34,414 bases of DNA, from positions 1 through 34,414 of the forward strand of contig PBKS01000010.1 in assembly GCA_002722155.1 (NCBI GenBank), read 5' to 3'. The translations under genes and the position numbers were made by a program. The notes below the pieces were generated by a model. It was given only the letters and a program-made list of their open reading frames with translations, was not told where the DNA came from and searched no databases. Each line of letters opens with the position of its first letter. The stretch's first letter is position 1. Of the stretch, positions 17,725-24,863 are shown one piece after another. Origin of the DNA: Chloroflexota bacterium (GTDB lineage: Bacteria > Chloroflexota > Dehalococcoidia > Lucifugimonadales > UBA826).

Positions 17725-18369
17725 CTACTGTAGATTCATAACGTCAACTAATTCCGGGGGTGTCTTCCTGTTTATAATAAGAGAACCACCGGTGGATGGA
17801 ATGATCTCAATAGTAAAAGTCGTGTTAGACCCGAGGTTAGTTATTACCACGGGATTTGCTTGTGGATTTGGTTCAGGGCGCAATGTGAACTGTATCTCAG
17901 CTACTTCCCCTTCCTGAAGGAGATTCGGCAGGGCGCGATCACCGACTATTTTAGTTATGTTTATATCTTCGATTATGCCCTCTGTTCCTGTCGTCATTCC
18001 CCCATCAGTGGCATACCTTTGATTTTGATCAACATAAATAAAGGCTAAATCCGCTGCATTTATCGAGGAACCTGTGGCTCCGGTCGCTGGTTGTAACTGA
18101 ACAAAAATATTTTGAACTCTAGCAGGGGCAGCAGGGTCTCTCGTAGCGACTATCGCTCCTTTAGGTGCAAAGGTTGAACTGGCTTCTGCGATACCGGCCT
18201 GAGCTGTAGTTTTGGCTTTCTCAGTGCTAAACAATCCAGTTGTCATAACGGTGAAAGCAAAAACCGCGGCAACAACAATGAAGGCAATCAGTATGATTGC
18301 TGTCTCAAGACCTGTGATTCCCTTCCTATCGGAATAGAGATTCTGCATCTGAACAAACAAACTCTTCAT
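17725..18369 (-). CDS. arlB: Archaellin (archaeal-type flagellin), ArlB family
   Basis: This 214-residue preprotein has a class III signal peptide: a polar leader with R15-K16-G17, then mature ITGLETAIILIAFIVVAAVF, giving cleavage after G17 and a conserved Glu at +5 (E22). The downstream segment TGLFSTEKAKTTAQAGIAEASS and the C-terminal FTIEIIPSTGGSLIINRKTPP are characteristic of archaellins, which polymerise through the N-terminal helix. It is the only archaellin in the window. GGAG lies 8 nt before the ATG. It is first in the close-packed arl run. An ordinary bacterial type IV pilin would not share the C-terminal motif or the neighbours. Confidence 0.93.
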   Translation of the reverse strand: MKSLFVQMQNLYSDRKGITGLETAIILIAFIVVAAVFAFTVMTTGLFSTEKAKTTAQAGIAEASSTFAPKGAIVATRDPAAPARVQNIFVQLQPATGATGSSINAADLAFIYVDQNQRYATDGGMTTGTEGIIEDINITKIVGDRALPNLLQEGEVAEIQFTLRPEPNPQANPVVITNLGSNTTFTIEIIPSTGGSLIINRKTPPELVDVMNLQ

Positions 18370-18428
18370 AAGAATATCTCCGAGACTAACTTATATGTAA
18401 GGCCACTACCTTTGCAGAGGCATTACGG

Positions 18429-18465
18429 CCTATTCTAACAGCACCAACACCAATTTATGAATAGG
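18429..18465. promoter_or_regulatory. Inverted repeat upstream of archaellin
   Basis: CCTATTC (18429-18435) and GAATAGG (18459-18465) form a 7-bp inverted repeat with a 23-bp spacer. It lies between the SpoIIM-like gene and arlB, 60-96 bp before the arlB ATG, where a promoter or operator for the highly expressed filament gene is expected. I could not find a convincing -35/-10 pair. Confidence 0.3.
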
Positions 18466-18485
18466 TTAATAAATATTACTTATGT

Positions 18486-19355
18486 TTATAGAAACCCTAA
18501 CATGAATGGGGCCCAGAAATGTTCAACTACTGCAGCTACCACAACCATTCCAAAAGACACTACTGCGAGTACAACTACGGCATTTAAAACCTTAAAAAAT
18601 CTCGAATCAGTCGGCTTATATAAAGTAACTCCTCGGGAGAAGAAGATAGCTGCGAGAGAGCCACTTAGGTAAGCAAGACCTTCCAGAAGGACATGAGGAC
18701 TCAACGCGACGGTTGCGATAATTGCCAACATTACCGGACTGGCGGCAGCTGCCATATTCACTTTCACAGCGGTTACTAGGGTTATAGCCCAAACGCCTGC
18801 GTTCCAACCAAGGGCCATGCTAGTTCCTAGGCCTCTATAAATAAAAGCAAAAATAAAAAAGACAATCAGTACATAGGAATTTATCTTCAAGAAAGTCATT
18901 CCATGTGCAAACCTTTCGGGGGAAAGATCGGTGCTGGTGTAGGCCGTACCTCTATCCATTATAAAAGTGTACTGTTCCTGCAAAGTCGCCTGCGGCAGAA
19001 CAAGTCCCACAACAGCATAGGCAGAAACCATCCCGACAAATAATATTGTTACAGAAATTATGCTCTTGCGGTTGGCCTCCCATCCACTCATCCCCAAGTC
19101 CCAAATACGGTCTCGATTTATCCTCTGTATCTGATTAACACGTGGAACGATAGCCGCACATGCCAGGGCGATCGAAGCCAAACCAGCCTGAGGAATAGCA
19201 AAAGACATAGCTATGATAGAGCTAATCAAAACTGCTAAAAAAGCCTCAAACCCGATTAATATATTCCACCTACCATCAGAAGCGGCAGGGAAATGGTTAA
19301 AAATTGCCCCTAAAATAGATCCTGGCTCGTCCGAAGCCTGTATTTTCAATAACAT
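18486..19355 (-). CDS. SpoIIM/DUF95-like integral membrane protein upstream of archaellin
   Basis: The protein (~289 residues) has about six to seven hydrophobic segments. A C-terminal region (~155-240) with FLKINSYVLIVFFIFAFIYRGLG, then LGWNAGVW and SPHVLLEGLAYLSGS, fits the stage II sporulation M/DUF95 pattern (N-x-x-V, N-G-like turn, P-H-x-x-x-E). Such proteins occur widely in bacteria and archaea that do not sporulate; function is mostly unknown. It is the gene immediately before arlB on the same strand. The ATG at 19355 is preferred because GGGGTG lies 7 nt before it; the in-frame TTG at 19361 is too close. Link to the archaellum is by position only. Confidence 0.75.
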   Translation of the reverse strand: MLLKIQASDEPGSILGAIFNHFPAASDGRWNILIGFEAFLAVLISSIIAMSFAIPQAGLASIALACAAIVPRVNQIQRINRDRIWDLGMSGWEANRKSIISVTILFVGMVSAYAVVGLVLPQATLQEQYTFIMDRGTAYTSTDLSPERFAHGMTFLKINSYVLIVFFIFAFIYRGLGTSMALGWNAGVWAITLVTAVKVNMAAAASPVMLAIIATVALSPHVLLEGLAYLSGSLAAIFFSRGVTLYKPTDSRFFKVLNAVVVLAVVSFGMVVVAAVVEHFWAPFMLGFL

Positions 19356-19402
19356 ATCCAATCACCCCAATTAAAAGGCTGCTTACATAAAATCACTTAA
19401 CT

Positions 19403-19416
19403 CGTATTAAAATACG
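19403..19416. promoter_or_regulatory. Palindrome in the divergent SpoIIM-like/receiver-like intergenic region
   Basis: CGTATT and AATACG flank two central A bases, a perfect 14-bp palindrome in the 90-bp gap between two divergent genes. It is positioned to act as an operator for the start of the archaellum-side operon and for the small receiver-like gene. No regulator is known. Confidence 0.35.
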
Positions 19417-19445
19417 CTTAATTCGATCAATACTAAAGGTAAAAA

Positions 19446-19808
19446 ATGACAACATTACTACTGTTATCAAACAATTTAATGTTTCTTCCTAGAATCCAAC
19501 AAGCTGCCGGTTCAAAAGTTACCGTGATTAGGGTTTCTGATTTGGATAGATTGCATCAATTAATAGAAGAAGGTGGAATTGATATCGTGGTGGCAGATTT
19601 GGAATATGATCAAGATTTTTGGTCCGAAGCTTTAAAAATTTTTCATGAATCAGAACATCTAAACCCAAAGGTAATGGCATACGGCCCACATGAAAACACA
19701 GAGGCTATGGAGAATGCCCGTTCTCTAGGTTGCGATCCCGTTCTGGCAAAGGGAGCGTTTGTAAACAATTTAAAATCAATTCTTACCAATCAAACCATAG
19801 AATCCTAA
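19446..19808 (+). CDS. Stand-alone receiver-like (pseudo-receiver) protein
   Basis: This 120-residue alpha/beta protein has the length and strand pattern of a CheY-like receiver. The usual acidic pair after strand 1 is replaced by S8-N9-N10 (LLLLSNNLM), while an Asp remains at the end of strand 3 (IVVADLEYD, D51) and a Lys near 101 (DPVLAKGAF). Loss of the metal-binding pair suggests it is not phosphorylated in the usual way. AAAGG precedes the ATG by 6 nt. It diverges from the SpoIIM-like/archaellin genes. It could be a signalling adaptor, but that is a guess. Confidence 0.65.
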   Translation: MTTLLLLSNNLMFLPRIQQAAGSKVTVIRVSDLDRLHQLIEEGGIDIVVADLEYDQDFWSEALKIFHESEHLNPKVMAYGPHENTEAMENARSLGCDPVLAKGAFVNNLKSILTNQTIES

Positions 19809-19813
19809 GTACT

Positions 19814-20899
19814 CTAAGTAAGTCTATCGATAGACTTATTCACCCAAGAACTCATTTCATGAGGCATAGTCACTAAATCTGCAGGACAAACATAGTTGGG
19901 ATTAAGCTGATCCATTGTCGTAACCCCCATCAGACCCATAGCAATTTTAATTTCTTCTTCAAGTATTTCAAGTACTCTTACCAAGCCTGGCACACCGCCG
20001 GCGGCCAAACCCCATCCTTGCATTTTGCCTATCCCTACAGCGGAAGCGCCCATGGCTACTGCTTTCACAACATCAGAACCTCTTTGAACCCCACCATCCA
20101 AAACAATCTCTGCTTTTCCATCCACAGCCTCAACTATCTCGGGGAGCATTTCCATAGTCCCCTGGCCATGATCAAGTTGTCTTCCTCCGTGATTAGAAAT
20201 CCAAATCACATCCACCCCATGTTCAATAGCTATTTTGGCATCCTCTGCAGTAGCAATACCTTTCAACATGAATGGTAGATCCGCCTCTGATTTAATTTTA
20301 TCGATACTTCCCCAAGTTACCGAAGCCTGCCATTTAGGATCTACTGGGTTTCTTCTAGAAACAGGAGTCCATCTGCTTAGCATGGGCCTTTCTCGCCGAC
20401 TATAACTAGCTGTATCCACGGTTATACAAAACCCTTTGTAATTAGCTGCTTTTGCCCTAGAGATCATCTCCTTTGTCCATTCCCAATCACCATGAATATA
20501 AAGCTGATATGACTTTCCAAAGTCCGTTGTCGCACTGATTTCTTCAAGTGAAGGCTGGGTGACAGAACTGACGACATGCATAGTTCCAAATTCTCCCGCA
20601 GCTGCTGTAGCAGCTGCCCCACCTTCTGGGATGAATACTTGAAGAGACCCTATCGGGGCCAAAAGGACTGGAATACGTATTTCATGCCCAATAAAAGTAG
20701 TAGAGGCACTGACATTGGAAACATCCATCAAGACCCTTGGCCTAAAGGCAACTTTGTCAAAGGCAAGTCTGTTCCTTCTCATAGTAGTTTCAGATTCGGA
20801 AGCACCGGCAAGATAATCCCATGGCCCTTGAGACAAGTTCTGTCTGGCTCTCTGGATAATTTGTTCAGCAGTCACGTATTTAGAAAAATCTTCAGACAA
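19814..20899 (-). CDS. FMN-dependent alpha-hydroxyacid oxidase/dehydrogenase
   Basis: The protein is a ~361-residue TIM-barrel flavoenzyme of the glycolate oxidase / L-lactate dehydrogenase family, which oxidises 2-hydroxyacids to 2-oxoacids. Visible motifs include PVLLAPIG near the N-terminus, YQLYIHGD, CITVDTASYSRRERPM, the catalytic-His signature WISNHGGRQLDHGQ, and the phosphate-binding segment EIVLDGGVQRGSDVVKAVAMGA. The start is set at TTG 20899 because a strong GGAGG lies 6 nt upstream; an in-frame ATG at 20944 has no ribosome site. The exact substrate (glycolate, lactate or other) cannot be read. It is convergent with the receiver-like gene. Confidence 0.92.
   Translation of the reverse strand: MSEDFSKYVTAEQIIQRARQNLSQGPWDYLAGASESETTMRRNRLAFDKVAFRPRVLMDVSNVSASTTFIGHEIRIPVLLAPIGSLQVFIPEGGAAATAAAGEFGTMHVVSSVTQPSLEEISATTDFGKSYQLYIHGDWEWTKEMISRAKAANYKGFCITVDTASYSRRERPMLSRWTPVSRRNPVDPKWQASVTWGSIDKIKSEADLPFMLKGIATAEDAKIAIEHGVDVIWISNHGGRQLDHGQGTMEMLPEIVEAVDGKAEIVLDGGVQRGSDVVKAVAMGASAVGIGKMQGWGLAAGGVPGLVRVLEILEEEIKIAMGLMGVTTMDQLNPNYVCPADLVTMPHEMSSWVNKSIDRLT
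19819..19838. terminator. 20-bp perfect palindrome at the convergent gene junction
   Basis: A perfect 20-bp palindrome centred on ATCGAT covers the last codons of the FMN oxidase gene, just past the stop of the convergent receiver-like gene. It could act as a two-way transcription stop, but it has no loop and no U-tract, so a protein-binding site or chance are also possible. Confidence 0.3.
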
Positions 20900-20995
20900 G
20901 GAATACCTCCACCAATTTAACTCTTTCGAGTAATGTGAAAACATGTATTAATAGTAGTGTTAGTATATCCAAGCTGGAGAAAAAGGTAAGCCCTG

Positions 20996-21940
20996 TTGCT
21001 GCCTTACCTTAAAAGTGAGGTTCAAGTGTTGAACGACATCAGAATTTGTTCGCTCCTTCCAAGTACGACAGAAATTGTTTGTGCACTTGGGTTAAAGAAT
21101 AATTTGGTAGGTATAACTCACGAATGTGATTATCCTCCTGGAATGGACGGAATCCCAACCGTCACCAAAAGTCTTTTAGACCATAGTGAAAGCACTTCAG
21201 AACAGATAAATAGGCACATATCCGAGGCTATGCATTATGGTTCCGGTATTTATGCCATAGACAATGATGCTCTAGAAACAGCCGGTCCGGACCTAATACT
21301 GACCCAAGAGCTTTGTGAAGTCTGCGCGGTTTCATATAGTACGGTTCAGAAAAGTGTCAGCACCCTCACAGGCCACCAAACTGTGCTTTCATTTGAACCG
21401 TCCAATATTGAAGAAATTTTGAGTTCTATTATTGAGGTAGGTAAACAAACTGAGACAGAATCAAAGGCTAAAGCCTTGGTAGATCAAGCCCGCACAAGGA
21501 TTGATAAAGTTAAGTCTCAATCTTCGAATTCTTCATCCCAACCCAAAGTATTGGGATTGGAATGGCTAGATCCCCCATTTATCGGGGGGCACTGGGTACC
21601 AGAGATGATAGAAATTGCCGGCGGCAAACCCGCCCTTGGCCTACCAAAAGAGCCATCTAGGCAGGTCACATGGAACGAAATAATAGAATCTGACCCTGAT
21701 GTAATAGTTATGATGGTTTGTGGCTTTGATTTACACAAAACGGTTAGTGAGTTTAATCTACTTAAAAATTCGGAATTCTGGAAGAAATACTCGGGTAAAT
21801 TGTTCGCGGTAGATGGCTCGGCATACTTTAGTAGACCAGGTCCGAGAATAGTAGACGGAGTTGAAATCCTTGGTGAGATCATACATCCTGAAATTTTTGA
21901 TAAGAAAACGGCTGAAGGGGCATGGCAAAGAATAAATTAA
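20996..21940 (+). CDS. Cobalamin-binding-protein-like substrate-binding domain protein (BtuF/COG0614) without signal peptide
   Basis: The ~314-residue protein matches the type III substrate-binding fold: RICSLLPSTTEIVCALGL at the N-terminus, THECDYPP, DLILTQELCEVCAV, a long linker helix, then VLGLEWLDPPFIGGHWVPEMIEIAGG and a C-terminal lobe ending GPRIVDGVEILGEIIHP. Family members bind cobalamin or iron complexes. This one lacks a signal or lipoprotein peptide and no permease or ATPase genes are nearby, so it probably acts in the cytoplasm or in an unknown role. Start is uncertain: TTG 20996 follows AAGG by 9 nt; GTG 21026 and TTG 21029 are alternatives. It diverges from the FMN oxidase. Confidence 0.82.
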   Translation: MLPYLKSEVQVLNDIRICSLLPSTTEIVCALGLKNNLVGITHECDYPPGMDGIPTVTKSLLDHSESTSEQINRHISEAMHYGSGIYAIDNDALETAGPDLILTQELCEVCAVSYSTVQKSVSTLTGHQTVLSFEPSNIEEILSSIIEVGKQTETESKAKALVDQARTRIDKVKSQSSNSSSQPKVLGLEWLDPPFIGGHWVPEMIEIAGGKPALGLPKEPSRQVTWNEIIESDPDVIVMMVCGFDLHKTVSEFNLLKNSEFWKKYSGKLFAVDGSAYFSRPGPRIVDGVEILGEIIHPEIFDKKTAEGAWQRIN

Positions 21941-23088
21941 CTCTTTTCGTATGCCTCTCCTAGGCGTCTCACCCCTTCAAAAATTTCATCTGATTCAAAG
22001 AGAGTGTAAGTTAGCCGTAGGTATCTGCTAAATTTACCAGACTCAGAAAAAGCATTACCAGGTCTATATGAAACCCCGCAACTCTCTGCTAGTTCTAGAA
22101 ATATATCCGAATCAAATCCTTTCGGAAATTTTAGCCAAAAATAGTACCCGCCTTTTGGAAAAGAATAGGATACAAGCCCACCAAGATGTTTCTTTAAACT
22201 TTTATCCATTTCTATGGCTCTAGAGAAGTACTCTTCCCTCAAAGTTCTTACATTTGATTTCAAGAAACCTAAATCGATCACTTCTCTGATCAAAGCAGAG
22301 GTGTAATGATTAAACCCACCGCCGCTGAAGGTCAATGCAGCATCGGAAAGTTTTTCTACTACCTCCCTGGAAGAATGTATCCAGCCAGTTCTTAATCCAG
22401 GTGCCAAAATTTTTGAAAATGATCCAAATGAGATAACTTTATTCCCTCTGTCATAGTCCATCATTGGCCTTGGTGGTTTTTGATCAAAATATATAAGTTG
22501 ATAGACCTCATCAGCGAATATTTGAAAATCATATTTATTGGCAAGTTCCACTAGGTGCAGTCTTCTTTCTTCTGTTAAAGAAAAGCCTGTGGGATTCTGG
22601 AAAGTTGGAATCGTGTACAAAAATTTCGGCCGGAGACCATTTTGTAAATACCCCTCCAAGGCATCTGTATCTAGTCCCTCTTCATCAGTCGGAATCCCAA
22701 TAACATTAAGAGAATGCTCTCTGAAAATTTTTTCTATAACAAAATACGTTGGTTCTTCAACTACGACCGTATCCCCCGAGTCGGCATACATTGTTGCGGC
22801 AAGATCTAATCCCTGTGAAGCCCCTGCGGTAAGAAATAAGTTGTAAGGATCTACTGATGGAAGATAGGCCGGTTGGCCAGATAAAAATACTGCAAGGCTT
22901 TCCAAGAAAGGACCGTACCCTCGTGTCGCACCATACTGCAACGGGGAATTGTCACCTTTAGAGAACATGGTGGAGGAAGCTTCCTTGACATGTTCAAAAG
23001 GATGTAGCCTAGGCGAAGGATGGCCCCACCCAAGGTCAATAATGCCCGGTTTGATATCAACTAATAGTGAAGGAAGGTCCGTCGGCAT
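21937..23088 (-). CDS. PLP-dependent class I/II aminotransferase (2-aminoadipate/aromatic aminotransferase type)
   Basis: The 383-residue protein is a fold-type I PLP enzyme. Visible features are GIIDLGWGHPSP near the N-terminus, QYGATRGYGPFLESLAVFL, FLTAGASQGLDLAATMY, VVVEEPTYFVIEKIF, TIPTFQNPTGFSLTEERR, FADEVYQLIYFD, and the Schiff-base lysine in ISFGSFSKILAPGLRTGWI. It should transfer amino groups between an amino acid and a 2-oxoacid; resemblance to LysN/ARO8-type enzymes is by eye. The ATG follows the methyltransferase stop by 4 bp, so they are probably coupled. The stop region overlaps the convergent SBP-like gene by 4 bp. Confidence 0.92.
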   Translation of the reverse strand: MPTDLPSLLVDIKPGIIDLGWGHPSPRLHPFEHVKEASSTMFSKGDNSPLQYGATRGYGPFLESLAVFLSGQPAYLPSVDPYNLFLTAGASQGLDLAATMYADSGDTVVVEEPTYFVIEKIFREHSLNVIGIPTDEEGLDTDALEGYLQNGLRPKFLYTIPTFQNPTGFSLTEERRLHLVELANKYDFQIFADEVYQLIYFDQKPPRPMMDYDRGNKVISFGSFSKILAPGLRTGWIHSSREVVEKLSDAALTFSGGGFNHYTSALIREVIDLGFLKSNVRTLREEYFSRAIEMDKSLKKHLGGLVSYSFPKGGYYFWLKFPKGFDSDIFLELAESCGVSYRPGNAFSESGKFSRYLRLTYTLFESDEIFEGVRRLGEAYEKS

Positions 23089-23092
23089 AAGG

Positions 23093-23770
23093 TCAACAAG
23101 TATCCTGTTTTTTTTGAAATAAATATATATTGTGGGAGGGAGATGAAGTTTCTAAGTCCCATTTTTCGCCTATAAATTCCATCGTCTCTGGTCGATAAAA
23201 ACTCACATGGGTTGGATCCAGCCTATAGTACCAGTCGCTAAATTCAATGTCTGTATAAAGAATAGATGTCATAACTCCAATCCAACCACCAGGTCGTACG
23301 AGATCATTTAGGACTTGGAAATCATGGTTTGGAGTAACAAAATGTTCCACTGTTTCAGTAGTCACGATGAAATCATATGACCTTTGCAGTGCTTCAGTAT
23401 GGTTATCGAAAATGGGGTCGAACACCTCCATTGCGAATCCTTCAGATTCTAATAATTTAGATAAGGTAGGGCCAGGACCAGAACCATAATCCAGACCACT
23501 TGCTCCACGATTCAAATGGGGAGTTATTTGATCTTTCAGTTTACTTAGAAATTCCCTATAGCCGATATCCGAGGGTGAATTGTTGTGTTCTAGGTATCTT
23601 TCCCGTTGCTCGTCCAGCGTCAAATGGTAACAACTTGGAACAAAAACCAATCCGCAGAAATCACACGTCAAATATCTGCGATTTAAATTTTTCCTTGTGC
23701 TAATGAACAGAAGTTTTACCTGATCTGACAAGCATAGAATACATTTCTTTTCAAAACCTTGAGAGATCAA
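23093..23770 (-). CDS. Zinc-ribbon class I SAM-dependent methyltransferase
   Basis: The ~225-residue protein begins with two C-x2-C pairs (CILC and CDFC, about 30 residues apart), a zinc-ribbon, followed by a class I methyltransferase core: GLDYGSGPGPTLSKLL (SAM-binding motif I), an acidic motif AMEVFDPIF, TTETVEHF and LVRPGGWIGVMTS. The substrate is unknown. The frame extends upstream to an ATG at 23800, but that start lies inside the tRNA-Glu gene. TTG 23770, with GGAAAGAGG just before it, is a better start. It lies directly downstream of the two tRNAs and ahead of the aminotransferase. Confidence 0.82.
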   Translation of the reverse strand: MISQGFEKKCILCLSDQVKLLFISTRKNLNRRYLTCDFCGLVFVPSCYHLTLDEQRERYLEHNNSPSDIGYREFLSKLKDQITPHLNRGASGLDYGSGPGPTLSKLLESEGFAMEVFDPIFDNHTEALQRSYDFIVTTETVEHFVTPNHDFQVLNDLVRPGGWIGVMTSILYTDIEFSDWYYRLDPTHVSFYRPETMEFIGEKWDLETSSPSHNIYLFQKKQDTC

Positions 23771-23789
23771 CCTCTTTCCACAAGCAAAT

Positions 23790-23866
23790 TGGTAGCGCAT
23801 ACGGGATTCGAACCCGTGATCTCCGCCTTGAGAGGGCGGTGTCCTAGGCCGCTAGACGAATGCGCC
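23790..23866 (-). tRNA. tRNA-Glu (anticodon CTC), CCA encoded
   Basis: The cloverleaf closes fully. The acceptor is GGCGCAT paired with ATGCGCT (one G-T at the first pair). The anticodon stem is CCGCC/GGCGG around loop CTCTCAA (anticodon CTC), and the T arm is ACGGG/CCCGT with TTCGAAT. CCA is encoded at 23790-23792. No intron. It lies 14 bp downstream of tRNA-Gln and is probably cotranscribed with it. Confidence 0.96.
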
Positions 23867-23880
23867 ACGGTTAACAGTTT

Positions 23881-23954
23881 TGGCTGGGGATATAGGAATC
23901 GAACCTATGCTTACAGATTCAGAGTCTGTTGTCCTACCGCTAGACGAATCCCCA
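23881..23954 (-). tRNA. tRNA-Gln (anticodon CTG), CCA encoded
   Basis: The acceptor is TGGGGAT/ATCCCCA with discriminator G, and CCA is encoded at 23881-23883. The anticodon stem ACAGA/TCTGT surrounds loop CTCTGAA (anticodon CTG, reading CAG). The T arm is ATAGG/CCTAT with TTCGATT. No intron. It is transcribed on the minus strand ahead of tRNA-Glu and diverges from the fabI operon. Confidence 0.95.
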
Positions 23955-24088
23955 ACGTGGGACAAATTTTAACAAGGGGCTATGAGTCACACAAGCAAGG
24001 TTGATAGAATCGCAGTTCTTGCCTAGCTGGTGTGCTAGACCATAAAATTCACATTGAGAACAGAAAAATATCTGATCCAGAGGTTCAA

Positions 24089-24862
24089 ATGTATACAATC
24101 GATCTGAGCGGTAAAACCGCGGTTGTTTTCGGAATAGCAAACCAAAGAAGCATAGCCTGGTCAATAGCTAAAATTCTCTCTGAGTCAGGGGCGGAAATAG
24201 TCGCTGCTTATCAGAATGAACGGGTTAAAGATCCAGTCGACAAACTAACATCGCAACTCCCCAGTGTTTACACGATTGAGTGTGATGTTAGCGATGATAA
24301 AAACGTAGAATCTGCCTTTTCTCAAGTTGAATCAAATTCAGGTAAGGTAGACATCGTTGTTCACTCAATAGCCTTTGCCCAAAAAGAAGATTTAGGCGGC
24401 CGATTCGTAGATACTGATCGAGAAGGTTTTAGAATAGCTTTGGACATTAGTGCCTATTCTCTCGTTTCATTAGCGAGACACGCATCTCCGCTAATGAAGG
24501 ACGGCGGCAACATAATTACTATGTCGTTTATGGCTGCAGAAAAAGTTTTTCCTGGTTACAACGTTATGAGCACTGCTAAAGCAGCATTGGAAAATGAAGT
24601 GAGGCAATTAGCTAACGATTTAGGTCCGGATTCTATTAGAGTAAATGCGATTTCTGCTGGCCCGCTTGATACCTTGTCATCGAGAGTTATAAGCGGATAT
24701 AGAGATATGAAAAAAGCACATTTAGAACGAGCTCCGCTTCAGAGAAACATAACCCATGATGAAGTTGCTTCGACAGCTCTTTATCTTTGCAGCAACATGT
24801 CCAGTGGTGTCACTGGAGAAGTGGTACATGTCGACACGGGTTACCACGTCATGGGAATATAG
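24089..24862 (+). CDS. fabI: Enoyl-[acyl-carrier-protein] reductase, FabI type (SDR)
   Basis: The 257-residue protein reduces the enoyl-ACP double bond with NAD(P)H in fatty acid synthesis. The FabI-specific nucleotide motif GIANQRSIAWSIAK lies at 15-28, VHSIAFA follows strand 4, and Tyr157-x6-Lys164 lies in GYNVMSTAKAALE. The residue matching E. coli Tyr146 is Phe147, as in InhA. The C-terminal GPLDTLSSRVISG and HVDTGYHVMG are typical. ATG 24089 follows AGAGG by 5-6 nt; an upstream in-frame start at 24032 adds an unconserved extension. The TAG lies 1 bp before comD, so the three genes form a tight operon; that context is odd for a fatty acid gene. Confidence 0.9.
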   Translation: MYTIDLSGKTAVVFGIANQRSIAWSIAKILSESGAEIVAAYQNERVKDPVDKLTSQLPSVYTIECDVSDDKNVESAFSQVESNSGKVDIVVHSIAFAQKEDLGGRFVDTDREGFRIALDISAYSLVSLARHASPLMKDGGNIITMSFMAAEKVFPGYNVMSTAKAALENEVRQLANDLGPDSIRVNAISAGPLDTLSSRVISGYRDMKKAHLERAPLQRNITHDEVASTALYLCSNMSSGVTGEVVHVDTGYHVMGI

Positions 24863-24863
24863 A

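Noticed and set aside
8395-18369. Reading the cluster as a Tad or type IV pilus locus
   Set aside because: The ATPase and platform proteins alone would allow it, but the archaellin C-terminal motif, the KaiC-like ArlH, ArlG-type TDVEI...KNVGS motif and single long ArlJ (not separate TadB and TadC) fit an archaellum. No secretin, TadZ or CpaB-like gene is present.
20900-20944. FMN oxidase start at ATG 20944
   Set aside because: No ribosome site precedes it, whereas GGAGG is ideally placed before TTG 20899.
23771-23800. Methyltransferase start at the ATG 23800
   Set aside because: That codon lies within the tRNA-Glu acceptor end; a TTG with a ribosome site lies just downstream.
23790-23954. 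tRNA genes as a phage or island attachment site
   Set aside because: No integrase, no repeated tRNA 3' end and no mobile genes are visible nearby.
24032-24088. Longer fabI start at 24032
   Set aside because: The extra 19 residues are unlike FabI, and AGAGG is placed correctly for the ATG at 24089.
24756-24863. Longer start for the ComD-like subunit inside fabI
   Set aside because: It would overlap fabI by over 100 bp in another frame; the ATG at 24864 gives a normal family N-terminus.
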